DNA from: Micavibrio sp. UBA7689
GTDB lineage: Bacteria > Pseudomonadota > Alphaproteobacteria > Micavibrionales > Micavibrionaceae
DNA length: 64,000 bases
Direction: 5' to 3'
NCBI GenBank assembly: GCA_002482805.1
Contig: DLGR01000045.1
Span: forward strand, 433 to 64,432
Below are positions 27,519 through 36,333 of the stretch, in pieces. The notes under the pieces were generated by a model, which was not told where the DNA came from, ran no database searches, and saw only the letters and a list, made by a program, of their open reading frames with translations. The translations under genes were made by a program, and so were the position numbers. Numbering within the stretch: the stretch's first letter is position 1; the number at the start of each line of letters is the position of its first letter.

Positions 27519-28763
27519 ATGTCTGATAGAATCCTCGAAAAACTGGAAATCCTCGCGGATGCCGCCAAGTATGACGCCTCTTGCGCGTCGGGCTCTGCGG
27601 GCAAACGGTCAGCCGGTAAGAACGATAAAGGCATCGGCTCGCTTACAGGCGGCTCGGGCATCTGCCACTCCTTCACGCCCGACGGACGTTGCGTATCCTT
27701 GCTCAAAATCCTCATGACGAATTTTTGTATCTACGATTGCCATTACTGTATCAACCGCAAATCCTCGAACGTCCAGCGCGCGCGTTTCACAGTGGAAGAA
27801 GTCGTCAATCTAACTTTGAGTTTTTACAAACGCAATTACATCGAAGGATTGTTTTTAAGCTCAGGCATTATCCAGACGCCCGACTACACGATGGAGAGCA
27901 TGGTGCGTATCGCAAAATCCTTGCGCGTCGATCAAGGCTTCAAGGGTTATATCCATCTCAAAACCATTCCAAACGCGTCACCCGAATTGCAAGAACAGGC
28001 GGGAATTTACGCCGACCGTTTGAGTATCAATGTCGAACTCCCCACGCAGGTCGGCCTTGAAAAATTCGCGCCCGAAAAATCCTTGAGCAACATCACAGAT
28101 GCAATGGACCATTTGAAAGGCAAGATCACCGAAGCAAAAGAATCGAAAACGCTGAGCGGAAAACGCGCACCGCGTTTTGCCCCCGGCGGCCAATCGACAC
28201 AGATGATTGTCGGCGCGGACGGCGCGGATGACAAAACTATTTTGAAATCGAGCTTCGGTCTTTATGCAAAGCAGAAATTAAAACGCATTTATTATTCCGC
28301 GTTCTCGCCCATTCCTGACGCCAGCAAGATTTTGCCGCTCAAACCAGCACCTTTGGTACGGGAGCATCGTTTGTATCAAGCCGACTGGTTGTTTCGTTTT
28401 TACGAGTTTCAACCCGAAGAAATTCTCCAAGGCACGAATGACGGCATGCTCGATCTGACGATGGACCCCAAACTCGCATGGGCTTTGCGTAACCGAGATG
28501 TTTTCCCCATAGACCTCAATAAGGCCGATAAATCAATGCTTTTGCGCGTCCCGGGGCTGGGTGTCACCACGGTCAAAAAGATATTGTCCTTGCGCCGTTA
28601 CACAAAGTTAACATGGGAAGACCTCGTTAAACTCCATGTGCCGTTGAACCGCGTCAAAGCTTTCGTCATGGTCAACAACTGGTCGCCGCCGCCTGCGCTT
28701 TTGGAAGCCGATCGACTTGCGCAAAATTTAACGCCGCCGGAACAGATGGAATTATTCGCATGA
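27519..28763 (+). CDS. Putative DNA modification/repair radical SAM protein (TIGR03916 type)
   Basis: A 414-residue radical SAM enzyme. The iron-sulfur motif is CIYDCHYC (Cys70, Cys74, Cys77), a C-x3-C-x2-C form. Before it lies the family region SLTGGSGICHSFTPDGRCVS with two more cysteines. A helix-hairpin-helix segment near 330-385 (DLNKADKSMLLRVPGLGV) suggests DNA binding. The family is known from gene neighbourhoods with a DUF4130/TIGR03915 protein and a UdgX-type uracil-DNA glycosylase domain; the chemistry is not established. The partner gene follows with an ATGA overlap. The start at 27519 is supported by the promoter layout. Confidence 0.9.
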   Translation: MSDRILEKLEILADAAKYDASCASGSAGKRSAGKNDKGIGSLTGGSGICHSFTPDGRCVSLLKILMTNFCIYDCHYCINRKSSNVQRARFTVEEVVNLTLSFYKRNYIEGLFLSSGIIQTPDYTMESMVRIAKSLRVDQGFKGYIHLKTIPNASPELQEQAGIYADRLSINVELPTQVGLEKFAPEKSLSNITDAMDHLKGKITEAKESKTLSGKRAPRFAPGGQSTQMIVGADGADDKTILKSSFGLYAKQKLKRIYYSAFSPIPDASKILPLKPAPLVREHRLYQADWLFRFYEFQPEEILQGTNDGMLDLTMDPKLAWALRNRDVFPIDLNKADKSMLLRVPGLGVTTVKKILSLRRYTKLTWEDLVKLHVPLNRVKAFVMVNNWSPPPALLEADRLAQNLTPPEQMELFA

Positions 28764-29551
28764 CGGTTACCGTTTCCATCACATCCATTCCGGGCTTTGC
28801 CGAATGGCGCAACGAGGCGCGGAAACTTCTCGCCGCCCAAGTGCCGCCGCAGGATATTGCATGGAACAATGAAGGCGATGTGCAGAGTAATTTATTCACC
28901 GACAGTCTTAAACTCGCGGCCAAGGGTAACATCCCGAATGTGCCGAGGAAATTTATGGAACTGGCGGAAACCGCAATCTGCCATTCCAACCCGAAACGCT
29001 TTGCGCTGCTTTATAAAATTCTCTGGCGGTTGTTGTTCGAAAATAAAAATCTTCTATATCTGACAACCGACAACGACATGATGGAATTACAGCACATGGT
29101 AAAAGCCGTCCGGCACGACGCATATAAGATTACCGCCTTCCTGCGTTTTCGCGAAATACAGCATGCGGGAGAAGAATATTTTGTCGCATGGTACAAACCC
29201 GAACATTATACGCTGGAGCGCGTCACACATTTTTTCCAGACGCGTTTTAAAAATATGCGCTGGTCCATTCTCATGCCTTACCGCGCCGCGCATTGGGATT
29301 TGCAAAATCTGCATATGGAGGATAACCCCAATCCCGATTTATATCCCCGCGAAGACAAGGTGGAGGAATACTGGCTCGGCTATTACGCCAATATCTTCAA
29401 TCCCGCACGGCCAAAGAAAGGCGCGATGTTGAACCAGATGCCCAAGAAATACTGGCAGAATATGCCCGAAACAAAGCTCATCCCCAACATGCTCCGCACA
29501 GCACATGAACGCACGCGGGATATGATCGAAAAGGCCAACAGAAGCAAATAA
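28760..29551 (+). CDS. DUF4130 / TIGR03915 putative DNA metabolism protein
   Basis: A 263-residue protein matching the domain that elsewhere is fused to, or encoded beside, a UdgX-like uracil-DNA glycosylase. Recognisable segments are FLRFREIQHAGEEYFVAWYK, HYTLERVTHFFQTRF and MRWSILMPYRAAHWD. Here it stands alone: no glycosylase domain follows, and no such gene is in the window. It is translated from an ATGA overlap with the radical SAM gene, so the two products are likely made in equal amounts and act together, probably on damaged or modified DNA. The biochemical role is unknown. Confidence 0.85.
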   Translation: MTVTVSITSIPGFAEWRNEARKLLAAQVPPQDIAWNNEGDVQSNLFTDSLKLAAKGNIPNVPRKFMELAETAICHSNPKRFALLYKILWRLLFENKNLLYLTTDNDMMELQHMVKAVRHDAYKITAFLRFREIQHAGEEYFVAWYKPEHYTLERVTHFFQTRFKNMRWSILMPYRAAHWDLQNLHMEDNPNPDLYPREDKVEEYWLGYYANIFNPARPKKGAMLNQMPKKYWQNMPETKLIPNMLRTAHERTRDMIEKANRSK

Positions 29552-29574
29552 AAACCCCGCCGTAGCGGGATTTT
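29552..29574. terminator. Short hairpin between convergent genes
   Basis: CCCGC (29556-29560) and GCGGG (29565-29569) form a 5-bp stem with loop CGTA, flanked by A-runs on the left and T-runs on the right. It could end transcription from both sides. The stem is short, so strength is uncertain. Confidence 0.6.
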
Positions 29575-29578
29575 CTGG

Positions 29579-31690
29579 CTAGCGTGTCATGTAAGGCTGG
29601 GGCATCGGTACCGGGTATTCGCCGCCCTGTCCGCCATTGCCTTGCGCAGGCATCGAAGCAGCCGTCTTGGCTTTGTAGACCAGATTGATGAATTCCGATC
29701 TGTATCCGAACGGGTCATCACCCTTGTTCGCATTCGCGGCCTTCAATACATCGTCATAGGTGAGCGTGCCCGTGAATTTACCGCCTTTTAAAAGCTGCGC
29801 AAAACCCGCCACCGCTTCCGCCCAGTTGGTTTCGCGGATCACCGTGGTATCGGCTTTTTCATTCGCGTCCGTTACGGGCGTGGTGATCAGCTTGCTGGTC
29901 GATTCTTCGGGCAGTTTGTAGCGGATTTTTACAAAAGCGATTTCATCGCTCATATCCTTCTTCTCTTCTGCCTTCGGCGCATAACGGCTGTCATCGATCA
30001 GCGGCGTGGAACCAATCGGCGTGAATTCATAGACCGCCGTTACTTCCGCGCCTGCGCCGATATCGCCCGCATCAACCTTGTCGTTGTTGAAATCTTCAGT
30101 CGCCAGCGCGCGGGTTTCGTAACCCACGAGGCGATATTCCGAAACGGATGAGGGATTAAATTCAACTTGAATTTTTACGTCCTTCGCGATTGGGAACAAA
30201 GTTGCGCCCGCTTCCTGCACTAACACTTTGCGTGCTTCATTGAGCGTATCGATATAGGCAGCGACGCCGTTGCCGTTCTGCGCCAGTTTTTGCATCAGGG
30301 CGTCGTTATAGTTGCCCGTACCGAAACCGATGACCGAAAGGAATATGCCTTTTTCGCGTTCGCGCTCGATAAAGCCTTCGAGTTCGTTCGGTTCCGTGAT
30401 GCCGACATTGAAGTCACCATCGGTGGCTAGCATCACGCGGTTGACCGCATCTTTGTCAAAGTTTTGTTGTGCCAGTTCATAAGCGAGGCGAATGCCTTCA
30501 CCGCCTGCAGTGGAACCGCCGGCCGAAAGATTTTGCAAGGCCTGCAGGATTTCGTTTTTCTTCGAAACCTCCGTCGGCTGCAACACAACACCCGCCGCAC
30601 CCGCATAGACAACGATCGAAACTTTGTCCGTCGGCTTCAAGCTGTCTAGCAACATCGAAAAAGATTGCTTTAAAAGCGGTAGTTTGTTCGGCTCGTCCAT
30701 AGAACCCGACGTATCGATCAGGAACACGAGGTTGGAATCAGGCGCGGATGTTTTTTCAACATCATAGCCTTTGATGCCGACCGTCATCAATTTCTTGCCC
30801 GCATTCCACGGTGAATCTTTGACAACGACATTCGCTTTGAACGGCTCATCCTTTGATTGAGGTTTCGGATAGGCGTAATCAAAATAGTTCACCATCTCTT
30901 CCACACGCACCGCATCTTTTTGCGGCAGGATGCCGTTGTCCAAAGACTGGCGTACGAAAGAATACGAGGCCGTATCGACATCAATGGAGAAAGTGGAAAC
31001 GGGTTCGGCCTTCACTTGCTTCACCGAATTTTCTTCGTCGTGCGAGAATTTGTCGCGGCCTTCCACTTCCATCTGAGGGGCGTATACACCGCCGCCGTCA
31101 TACCCCATCACCATATTCGCCATCGGCGCGGCGCCCCAGATTGCGCCTTGCGGTGCCATCTTGGCGGCAGAACGGGTTTGCATAGCTGGTGCCGTCATAT
31201 CCGCTTCCGCCATCGCAAAAGATTCCTCGGTAGGAACAGGCAGAGCACCTTGGGGTGGTTCTGCGGGAATCGGCATCGCGGAACTTTCGGAACGCAAAGC
31301 CTGTTCCGCGCTCGCGATATTCATTTCTCTTTCCGCAATGGCATCGGCCATGGTTTTCGAAACTTCGGTGGAGCCGCCGCCGGAGCGCGTGCTTTGCGTG
31401 ACGATGTAATTTGCGCCGACCATAAGGGCGAAGCAGGCCGTGGCCAAACCGCCGTAGATGTATTTTCTGTTAGAGTTTTGCATTGGGTCTTTCCTTTCAG
31501 AGGTTGTCTGAGAGATAAGACGGGCCAGCCACGAAGATCCTTGGCGGATTTTTGAATTATTTTGAGAAATGGCGGATTTCTGCGCCTCGAATGCGGCCAC
31601 AGCCATGTTCAAAGCCTCCTTTTTCCGTTCGGAATCAGGAGGAGGCACATCCATATTTGAGAAGAATTGCTTCAGCTCTTCATCGTTCAT
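29579..31690 (-). CDS. Membrane-anchored von Willebrand factor A protein (YfbK-like)
   Basis: A 703-residue protein. Residues 1-77 are polar and predicted cytoplasmic, one membrane segment follows at about 78-98, and the rest should be periplasmic. Residues 225-290 match the YfbK N-terminal domain (STFSIDVDTASYSFVRQSL). The vWA domain starts near 320 with the MIDAS motif DTSGS (326-330) and a second MIDAS segment ATDGDFNVG, and the C-terminal DUF3520-type region follows. Metal-dependent protein binding is the expected activity. It is encoded directly after an ECF sigma factor with a four-base overlap. That position and the short cytoplasmic N-terminus suggest it also serves as the anti-sigma factor, which is inference. 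Confidence 0.88.
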   Translation of the reverse strand: MNDEELKQFFSNMDVPPPDSERKKEALNMAVAAFEAQKSAISQNNSKIRQGSSWLARLISQTTSERKDPMQNSNRKYIYGGLATACFALMVGANYIVTQSTRSGGGSTEVSKTMADAIAEREMNIASAEQALRSESSAMPIPAEPPQGALPVPTEESFAMAEADMTAPAMQTRSAAKMAPQGAIWGAAPMANMVMGYDGGGVYAPQMEVEGRDKFSHDEENSVKQVKAEPVSTFSIDVDTASYSFVRQSLDNGILPQKDAVRVEEMVNYFDYAYPKPQSKDEPFKANVVVKDSPWNAGKKLMTVGIKGYDVEKTSAPDSNLVFLIDTSGSMDEPNKLPLLKQSFSMLLDSLKPTDKVSIVVYAGAAGVVLQPTEVSKKNEILQALQNLSAGGSTAGGEGIRLAYELAQQNFDKDAVNRVMLATDGDFNVGITEPNELEGFIEREREKGIFLSVIGFGTGNYNDALMQKLAQNGNGVAAYIDTLNEARKVLVQEAGATLFPIAKDVKIQVEFNPSSVSEYRLVGYETRALATEDFNNDKVDAGDIGAGAEVTAVYEFTPIGSTPLIDDSRYAPKAEEKKDMSDEIAFVKIRYKLPEESTSKLITTPVTDANEKADTTVIRETNWAEAVAGFAQLLKGGKFTGTLTYDDVLKAANANKGDDPFGYRSEFINLVYKAKTAASMPAQGNGGQGGEYPVPMPQPYMTR

Positions 31691-32226
31691 GATCCGCTTC
31701 CTTCTTTCATGCCGGCGAGTTTTTTTCGTACTTCATGCACGCGCCATGACACCGTGCTCTCGGCACAGCCCAACGCGTTCGCCGCTTCTTTGTGGGATAA
31801 TCCATGAGCGAAAACGAGGATAACCGTCTCGCGCTCTTCGGGCGGCAGCATAGACAATTGCCGCAATTGTTCGTTGGCCGCCGCATTGTTTTCGGGATTG
31901 TCGTTGTTGGACAAACGAGGCGCTGCATCATCAATATCGACTTTGCCCTTGCCCGTGTTGGCGCGGTTGTCCGTCCAGTCGCGGTAGGTGTTCAGAACGA
32001 TCGCATAAATCCATGTCGTGAATTTGGAATTCATCTGGAAGTTCATGATGTTTTGCGAAATCTTGATGCAGGCAAGTTGTGTGATGTCTTCCGCATCCTC
32101 GCGGTGGCCGCACAGGTGGAACGCCATTTTATAGACGCTCGTATAATGCATATCGAGCAGCGCGCGAAAGGCGTGTGCGTCGCCGGAAACCGAAAGCTGT
32201 ATCAATGTCTTTTCGTCCCGTTCCAT
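31687..32226 (-). CDS. ECF sigma factor (sigma-70 family)
   Basis: A 179-residue extracytoplasmic-function sigma factor. Region 2 (about 20-90) includes HREDAEDITQLACIKI and the core-binding WIYAIVLNTYRDW. Region 4 (about 120-175) contains PPEERETVILVFAHGLSHKE and the recognition helix AANALGCAESTVSWRVHEV. It lacks regions 1 and 3, as is usual for the group. Its start overlaps nothing upstream. A 7-bp inverted repeat (AATATCC with GGATATT, 32260-32279) lies just before it and overlaps the stop of the upstream lipoprotein gene. The target promoters are unknown; the envelope-facing vWA partner suggests control by an envelope signal. Confidence 0.9.
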   Translation of the reverse strand: MERDEKTLIQLSVSGDAHAFRALLDMHYTSVYKMAFHLCGHREDAEDITQLACIKISQNIMNFQMNSKFTTWIYAIVLNTYRDWTDNRANTGKGKVDIDDAAPRLSNNDNPENNAAANEQLRQLSMLPPEERETVILVFAHGLSHKEAANALGCAESTVSWRVHEVRKKLAGMKEGSGS

Positions 32227-32277
32227 GGGTTCATCTATTCATGAGACGGGGGCAAGGGCAATATCCTTGGCGGGATA

Positions 32278-32556
32278 TTAAAAATAGATTTGCGTGAAAC
32301 CCTTGTCGAGCAGACAGCGTGCAGTTTCACGCTCTTCTATGTCATGGCGGGAAATAGCGGGAACGCCTGCGGGACCGTAATCGCGGTCATAAGGGGTAGG
32401 CAACTGGCGTTTAGCGGATTCGCGGGCCTGCGCACGGCATAGCGGCTCCACCTTGGTGTAATGAACCCCATCCGTGCCCGTATCACTCCATACATAAGCG
32501 CAGGCGGACAAAAGAAAAACACACATTAATATCGTGGGGTGAAGAATCCGGTTCAT
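32278..32556 (-). CDS. Small hypothetical lipoprotein
   Basis: A 92-residue protein starting MNRILHPTILMCVFLLSACA: a signal with lipobox LSAC, so the mature chain is anchored to a membrane. The mature part is charged and contains RHDIEERETARCLLDKGFTQ with one more cysteine. The frame is open farther upstream, but it then runs through the tRNA gene, so the ATG at 32556 is taken. I do not recognise the family. It sits 51 bases upstream of the ECF sigma gene on the same strand and could feed the same envelope regulon. Confidence 0.6.
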   Translation of the reverse strand: MNRILHPTILMCVFLLSACAYVWSDTGTDGVHYTKVEPLCRAQARESAKRQLPTPYDRDYGPAGVPAISRHDIEERETARCLLDKGFTQIYF

Positions 32557-32599
32557 GAAATGCCAACAAGCGGGGAACGGGTGGGTTCCGAAAAGAAAA

Positions 32600-32691
32600 T
32601 GGCGGACAGGGCGGGATTCGAACCCGCGATACTGTGTTAGCAGTATACACACTTTCCAGGCGTGCGCCTTCAACCGCTCGGCCACCTGTCC
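32600..32691 (-). tRNA. tRNA-Ser (anticodon GGA)
   Basis: Read on the minus strand, the gene begins GGACAGG at 32691 and ends CCTGTCC-G-CCA at 32600, so the acceptor stem pairs perfectly and CCA is encoded. It has the long variable arm of a class II tRNA, the T-loop GGTTCGAATCC, and the anticodon loop CTGGAAA reading GGA. Length is 92 with CCA. It should decode UCC and UCU. Confidence 0.95.
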
Positions 32692-32882
32692 TAATCCAAA
32701 AATGTCGTCTTTCGGTATAGTCTGCGGTTCCAAAAGACCGCCGGACCTTAGCCAAAATGCCGCCAAAGCACAAGCCTTGAAACTGGCCGTCCCCGGGTAC
32801 ACTGGGGATGGCGGAAATCCAGCCCTTTTCCGAGCCTTTAGAAGCTGTTACGATAGGGGCGCAAAACCAAAAGGCCCCGCCC

Positions 32883-33329
32883 ATGACCGACAAGATCAAG
32901 CTCTGGTGTTTCATCCTTCTCCTACCCTTCGTTGCCGCCATCGGCCACGACGTATGGGCCAGCATGTACAAGGACGAAAACGTCAAGGTGAAAGTGGATG
33001 CCGGCGATATCGAAGCCGTGAAATCTTTCGAGGCCAGCGATTTCGGTTATTTGTTCGTAACCTACACGCCCGAATTTTATGACAGCACGCGCAAATCCAT
33101 AGGCGAAACGACATGGTTGAAATGGATCGACCCCGTGATGCAGATCTACACATTCATCGTAGCGTTGTTCCCTTTGGGCGTGTTTACGGCGTGGCTGGTC
33201 ATCGCCCGCGTGTTCGACATCTGGCCTTTCTCCAAAGGCGTGGGCGGTCTTGGCAAAAAGAATGCCGAAGCGAAGGACGTGCGCGCAGAGCGCAACACGG
33301 CAACTAACTTCAAATACAAGCGCAAATAA
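32883..33329 (+). CDS. Hypothetical inner-membrane protein, two membrane segments
   Basis: A 148-residue protein starting MTDKIKLWCFILLLPF. Hydrophobic segments lie at about 6-24 and 85-112, with a roughly 60-residue acidic and aromatic loop between them that should be periplasmic, and a basic cytoplasmic tail ending KYKRK. The frame continues upstream to 32808, but the ATG at 32883 begins right at the first membrane segment. I do not recognise the family. It converges on the hydrolase gene with two bases between the stops. Confidence 0.65.
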   Translation: MTDKIKLWCFILLLPFVAAIGHDVWASMYKDENVKVKVDAGDIEAVKSFEASDFGYLFVTYTPEFYDSTRKSIGETTWLKWIDPVMQIYTFIVALFPLGVFTAWLVIARVFDIWPFSKGVGGLGKKNAEAKDVRAERNTATNFKYKRK

Positions 33330-33331
33330 TC

Positions 33332-34075
33332 CTAAGCGGATAATTCCACAATCAATGTATCGAGCAGCGCGAGGTCTTCTTGCGCCGAAAGCCTGTGGTC
33401 GCCCTCTTCGCGCAAATAAACTTTTTTATCGTTCGTGCGGAGCGCGTTGGAAATGCGGTGTGCGGTCTGCCACGCGACATCCGTATCCTTCATGCCTTGG
33501 ATCAAACGCACGGGGCAATCGACAGGGATTTCATGCTCCAGCAGGATATGATTTTCCCCCTCTTCGATCAGTGTTTGCGTGATCGGATAGGGATCGGAAT
33601 AATCGTTGGGCACATAACAGACACCCGTTTCATCAATGTCCTTTTGTTGCTTCTCGGTCATCATATCGCGGATTTCGCGCGTGAAATCCGGTGCGGCGGC
33701 AAGGCCGATCAATCCTTGCACGCGCGCCGAACGCAAAATCGCCGCACGCAAGGATATCCACCCGCCCATGCTCGAGCCGATTAGGATGATTTTACCAGTC
33801 GTCAGATTATCTATTATCGCCAGCGCGTCTTCGAGCCAAAGCCCTATCGTACCCTCCTTGAATTCGCCTTGCGATTTGCCATGGCCGCGATAATCGAAGC
33901 GTATATAGGATTGCCCCCGCGCACGGCACGCCTCATCCAGAAAAGCAGCCTTGGTGCCTTCCATATCGGAGCGGAAACCGCCGCAGAAAATGACCGTGGG
34001 GAGTGAATCTTTTCCCGATACAAGGCGATAGGCCAGATCGGGGGCGTTTTCCCGTGTTAAAAAGGTGATGTCCAT
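33332..34075 (-). CDS. Alpha/beta hydrolase (ABHD10/prolyl-oligopeptidase-like fold)
   Basis: A 247-residue serine hydrolase. Seen are the strand and loop VIFCGGFRSDMEGTKA, DYRGHGKSQG (61-70), the nucleophile elbow GSSMGG with Ser102, the acid in GMKDTDVAW and the catalytic histidine in EEGDHRLS. The pattern resembles mitochondrial ABHD10-type thioesterase/esterase relatives. The substrate is unknown. An upstream in-frame extension is open, but the ATG at 34075 starts the fold, and it follows a purine-rich stretch. Confidence 0.85.
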   Translation of the reverse strand: MDITFLTRENAPDLAYRLVSGKDSLPTVIFCGGFRSDMEGTKAAFLDEACRARGQSYIRFDYRGHGKSQGEFKEGTIGLWLEDALAIIDNLTTGKIILIGSSMGGWISLRAAILRSARVQGLIGLAAAPDFTREIRDMMTEKQQKDIDETGVCYVPNDYSDPYPITQTLIEEGENHILLEHEIPVDCPVRLIQGMKDTDVAWQTAHRISNALRTNDKKVYLREEGDHRLSAQEDLALLDTLIVELSA

Positions 34076-34150
34076 GCGCTTTTCTTTTTGTCTGGGGCTT
34101 CGAACCTGTGATAATCCTGTGGCACAAACATTAGCAGATAAAATAATAAA

Positions 34151-35395
34151 ATGGCAAAAGACGGCGGCATGAAAAACAAGGGTATTCAAAATCCTTCCCT
34201 GACCCGCAAAACCCCCGTGGTTCTGCAGGTGATTCCTTGCCTCGGCGCAGGCGGGGCGGAACAGGGCTGCATCGACGTGGCGGCGGAACTGGTAAAATCC
34301 GGCGCGAAATCCATTGTGGTGAGCAACGGCGGATATCGCATTCCCGAAATATTGCGCAGCGGTTCGACCCACATCAATCTGCCCGTCGATTCCAAAAATC
34401 CGTTTGTCATGTGGTCCAACATCGCGCGCCTGCGTAAAATCATCCGTGAACTGGATGTCGATATTGTCCACGCAAGGTCCCGCGCTCCCGCATGGTCCGC
34501 ATGGAAGGCGGTCGAAAACACCAAGGCGCGCTTCATGACGACCTGCCACGCGCCTTTTAATATCTCCGGTGATGTCAAAAAATTCTACAATTCAAGCATC
34601 GCACGCGGTGAACGCGTGATCGCCATATCGAATTACGTGCGCGAATATCTTTTAAAGAATTACGAGATCGAGGATTCCAAAATCCGCGTCATTCACCGCG
34701 GCGTCGCGGTCGAAAAATTCCACCCCAATGCGGTTGCGCCCACGCACCTGATAAAACTTTCGAATGAATGGCGCCTCCCCGATGGCGCGATGATCGTCAT
34801 GATGCCGGGGCGTTTGACGCGCTGGAAAGGCCATCTGGTTTTGATCGACGCCATGGCAAAATTGAAACGCGAGGATGTTTTCTGCGTGATGATCGGCGAC
34901 GATCAAGGGCGTTCTGAATATCGCACCGAAGTCGAAACCGCCATCCGCGAAAAGAATCTCGAAGGGCGCGTGCGGATCATAGGCCAATGCAACGACATGC
35001 CTGCCGCCTATATGCTGGCCAATGTCGTGGTATCGGCAAGTACCGACCCTGAAGGCTTCGGACGTGTGCCGATCGAAGCGCAGGCCATGGGTCGCGCCAT
35101 CATCGCCACAAACCATGGCGGCGCGATGGAAACCATCATAGACGGGCATACGGGGTGGCTGGTGCCTCCGGCGGATGCCGACGCTCTGGCAAATGCTATT
35201 GATTTCGCACTCTCGCTTGATCCCGAAACACGTTCCATCATGGCGACACACGCCATGAACCATGTGGCGGATAATTTCACGCGCGGCAAAATGGTCGACC
35301 AGACGATGGATGTATACGCCGAACTACTCACGGAAAAATTCACAGGCCAATTCAGCACCAAACAAACCAATCTTATGCGTGCGGCGGCCGAGTAA
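34151..35395 (+). CDS. Glycosyltransferase family 4
   Basis: A 414-residue GT-B retaining glycosyltransferase. The N-terminal acceptor domain begins VLQVIPCLGAGGAEQG. The C-terminal donor domain carries the GPGR-like MMPGRLTRWKGH and the EX7E-type signature STDPEGFGRVPIEAQAMG near 295-312, followed by TNHGGAMETI. It most likely adds a sugar to a lipopolysaccharide core or capsule precursor at the inner face of the membrane. Its stop overlaps the start of the GT9 gene by one base (TAATG), so the pair forms a two-gene sugar-transfer unit. Confidence 0.88.
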   Translation: MAKDGGMKNKGIQNPSLTRKTPVVLQVIPCLGAGGAEQGCIDVAAELVKSGAKSIVVSNGGYRIPEILRSGSTHINLPVDSKNPFVMWSNIARLRKIIRELDVDIVHARSRAPAWSAWKAVENTKARFMTTCHAPFNISGDVKKFYNSSIARGERVIAISNYVREYLLKNYEIEDSKIRVIHRGVAVEKFHPNAVAPTHLIKLSNEWRLPDGAMIVMMPGRLTRWKGHLVLIDAMAKLKREDVFCVMIGDDQGRSEYRTEVETAIREKNLEGRVRIIGQCNDMPAAYMLANVVVSASTDPEGFGRVPIEAQAMGRAIIATNHGGAMETIIDGHTGWLVPPADADALANAIDFALSLDPETRSIMATHAMNHVADNFTRGKMVDQTMDVYAELLTEKFTGQFSTKQTNLMRAAAE

Positions 35396-36333
35396 TGAAC
35401 GGCGAACGTCCCCACATCCTCGTCATCAAGCTGGGCGCGCTGGGGGATTTTATCCAAAGCCTTGGCCCCATGGCCGCCATCCGCAGACATCATCCCGACG
35501 CGCATATTACATTGCTCACCACCAAGCCGTTTGTAGAATTCGCCAAATCATCGGGTTACTGCGACGCGATATTGCTCGACCCGCGCCCTAAGATTACCGA
35601 CATCAAAGGATGGTTTTATTTGTTCGGCGTCCTGAACGAAGGAAAATTTTCCCGCGTCTACGATCTGCAAAACAATGACCGCACGGGTTTTTACCTGAGG
35701 CTCTTTTCAAAAAAACCCGAATGGGTGGGCGTGGCACGCGGCGCGAGCCACCGCAACACTTCACCCGACCGTACCAAGGGATTGGCGTTTTATGGCCATG
35801 TACAGACGCTGGGTCTTGCGGGCATCGAAGATATCAAAATCGACAATCTCGAATGGGTAAAAGGACGCGACAAGTTTGAAGGCCTGTCACCACTCTATGT
35901 TTTGATCGCGGCGGGCAGCGCCCCCGATCACCCCGAAAAACGCTGGCCCGCCAGGCATTACATTACCTTTTGCCGCACACTCGCGGATCACGGCTATCAA
36001 CCCGTTCTGATCGGGACAGAAGCCGAGCGCGACCAGTTGGATGAAATTGAAATCGGCGTGCCGGAATGTTTGAATCTTTGTGGCAAGACATCGCTCTTCG
36101 ATATCGCGGCACTCGCACAAAATGCGGCCGGCGCCGTGGGAAACGACACAGGGCCGATGCATATCATCGCACCGACGGGGTGCAAGACGCTCGTTTTGTT
36201 TTCACAAAATTCCAATCCCAAACGCCATTCCCCTTTGGGCGATGATGTCGTGACAATGCAGGTGGATGATCTGGATTTTTTATTGCCGCAGCATGTTTGG
36301 CAAAAATTCGAAACTCAGCACATGCTGCTGTAG
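35395..36333 (+). CDS. Glycosyltransferase family 9 (ADP-heptose:LPS heptosyltransferase-like)
   Basis: A 312-residue GT-B enzyme of the WaaC/WaaF group. HILVIKLGALGDFIQSLG is the N-terminal hallmark, and VGNDTGPMHIIAPTG (about 245-259) is the donor-site signature. LYDLQ-type sequence (RVYDLQNNDRTGF) is also conserved. It should transfer heptose or a related sugar onto the inner core of lipopolysaccharide. It is coupled to the upstream GT4 gene. Its last 19 bases overlap the end of the convergent ArsR-family gene. Confidence 0.88.
   Translation: MNGERPHILVIKLGALGDFIQSLGPMAAIRRHHPDAHITLLTTKPFVEFAKSSGYCDAILLDPRPKITDIKGWFYLFGVLNEGKFSRVYDLQNNDRTGFYLRLFSKKPEWVGVARGASHRNTSPDRTKGLAFYGHVQTLGLAGIEDIKIDNLEWVKGRDKFEGLSPLYVLIAAGSAPDHPEKRWPARHYITFCRTLADHGYQPVLIGTEAERDQLDEIEIGVPECLNLCGKTSLFDIAALAQNAAGAVGNDTGPMHIIAPTGCKTLVLFSQNSNPKRHSPLGDDVVTMQVDDLDFLLPQHVWQKFETQHMLL

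Noticed and set aside
32260..32279. AATATCC/GGATATT repeat as an intrinsic terminator of the small lipoprotein gene
   Set aside because: No T-run follows on the minus strand, and the repeat overlaps the stop codon; noted with the sigma factor gene instead.
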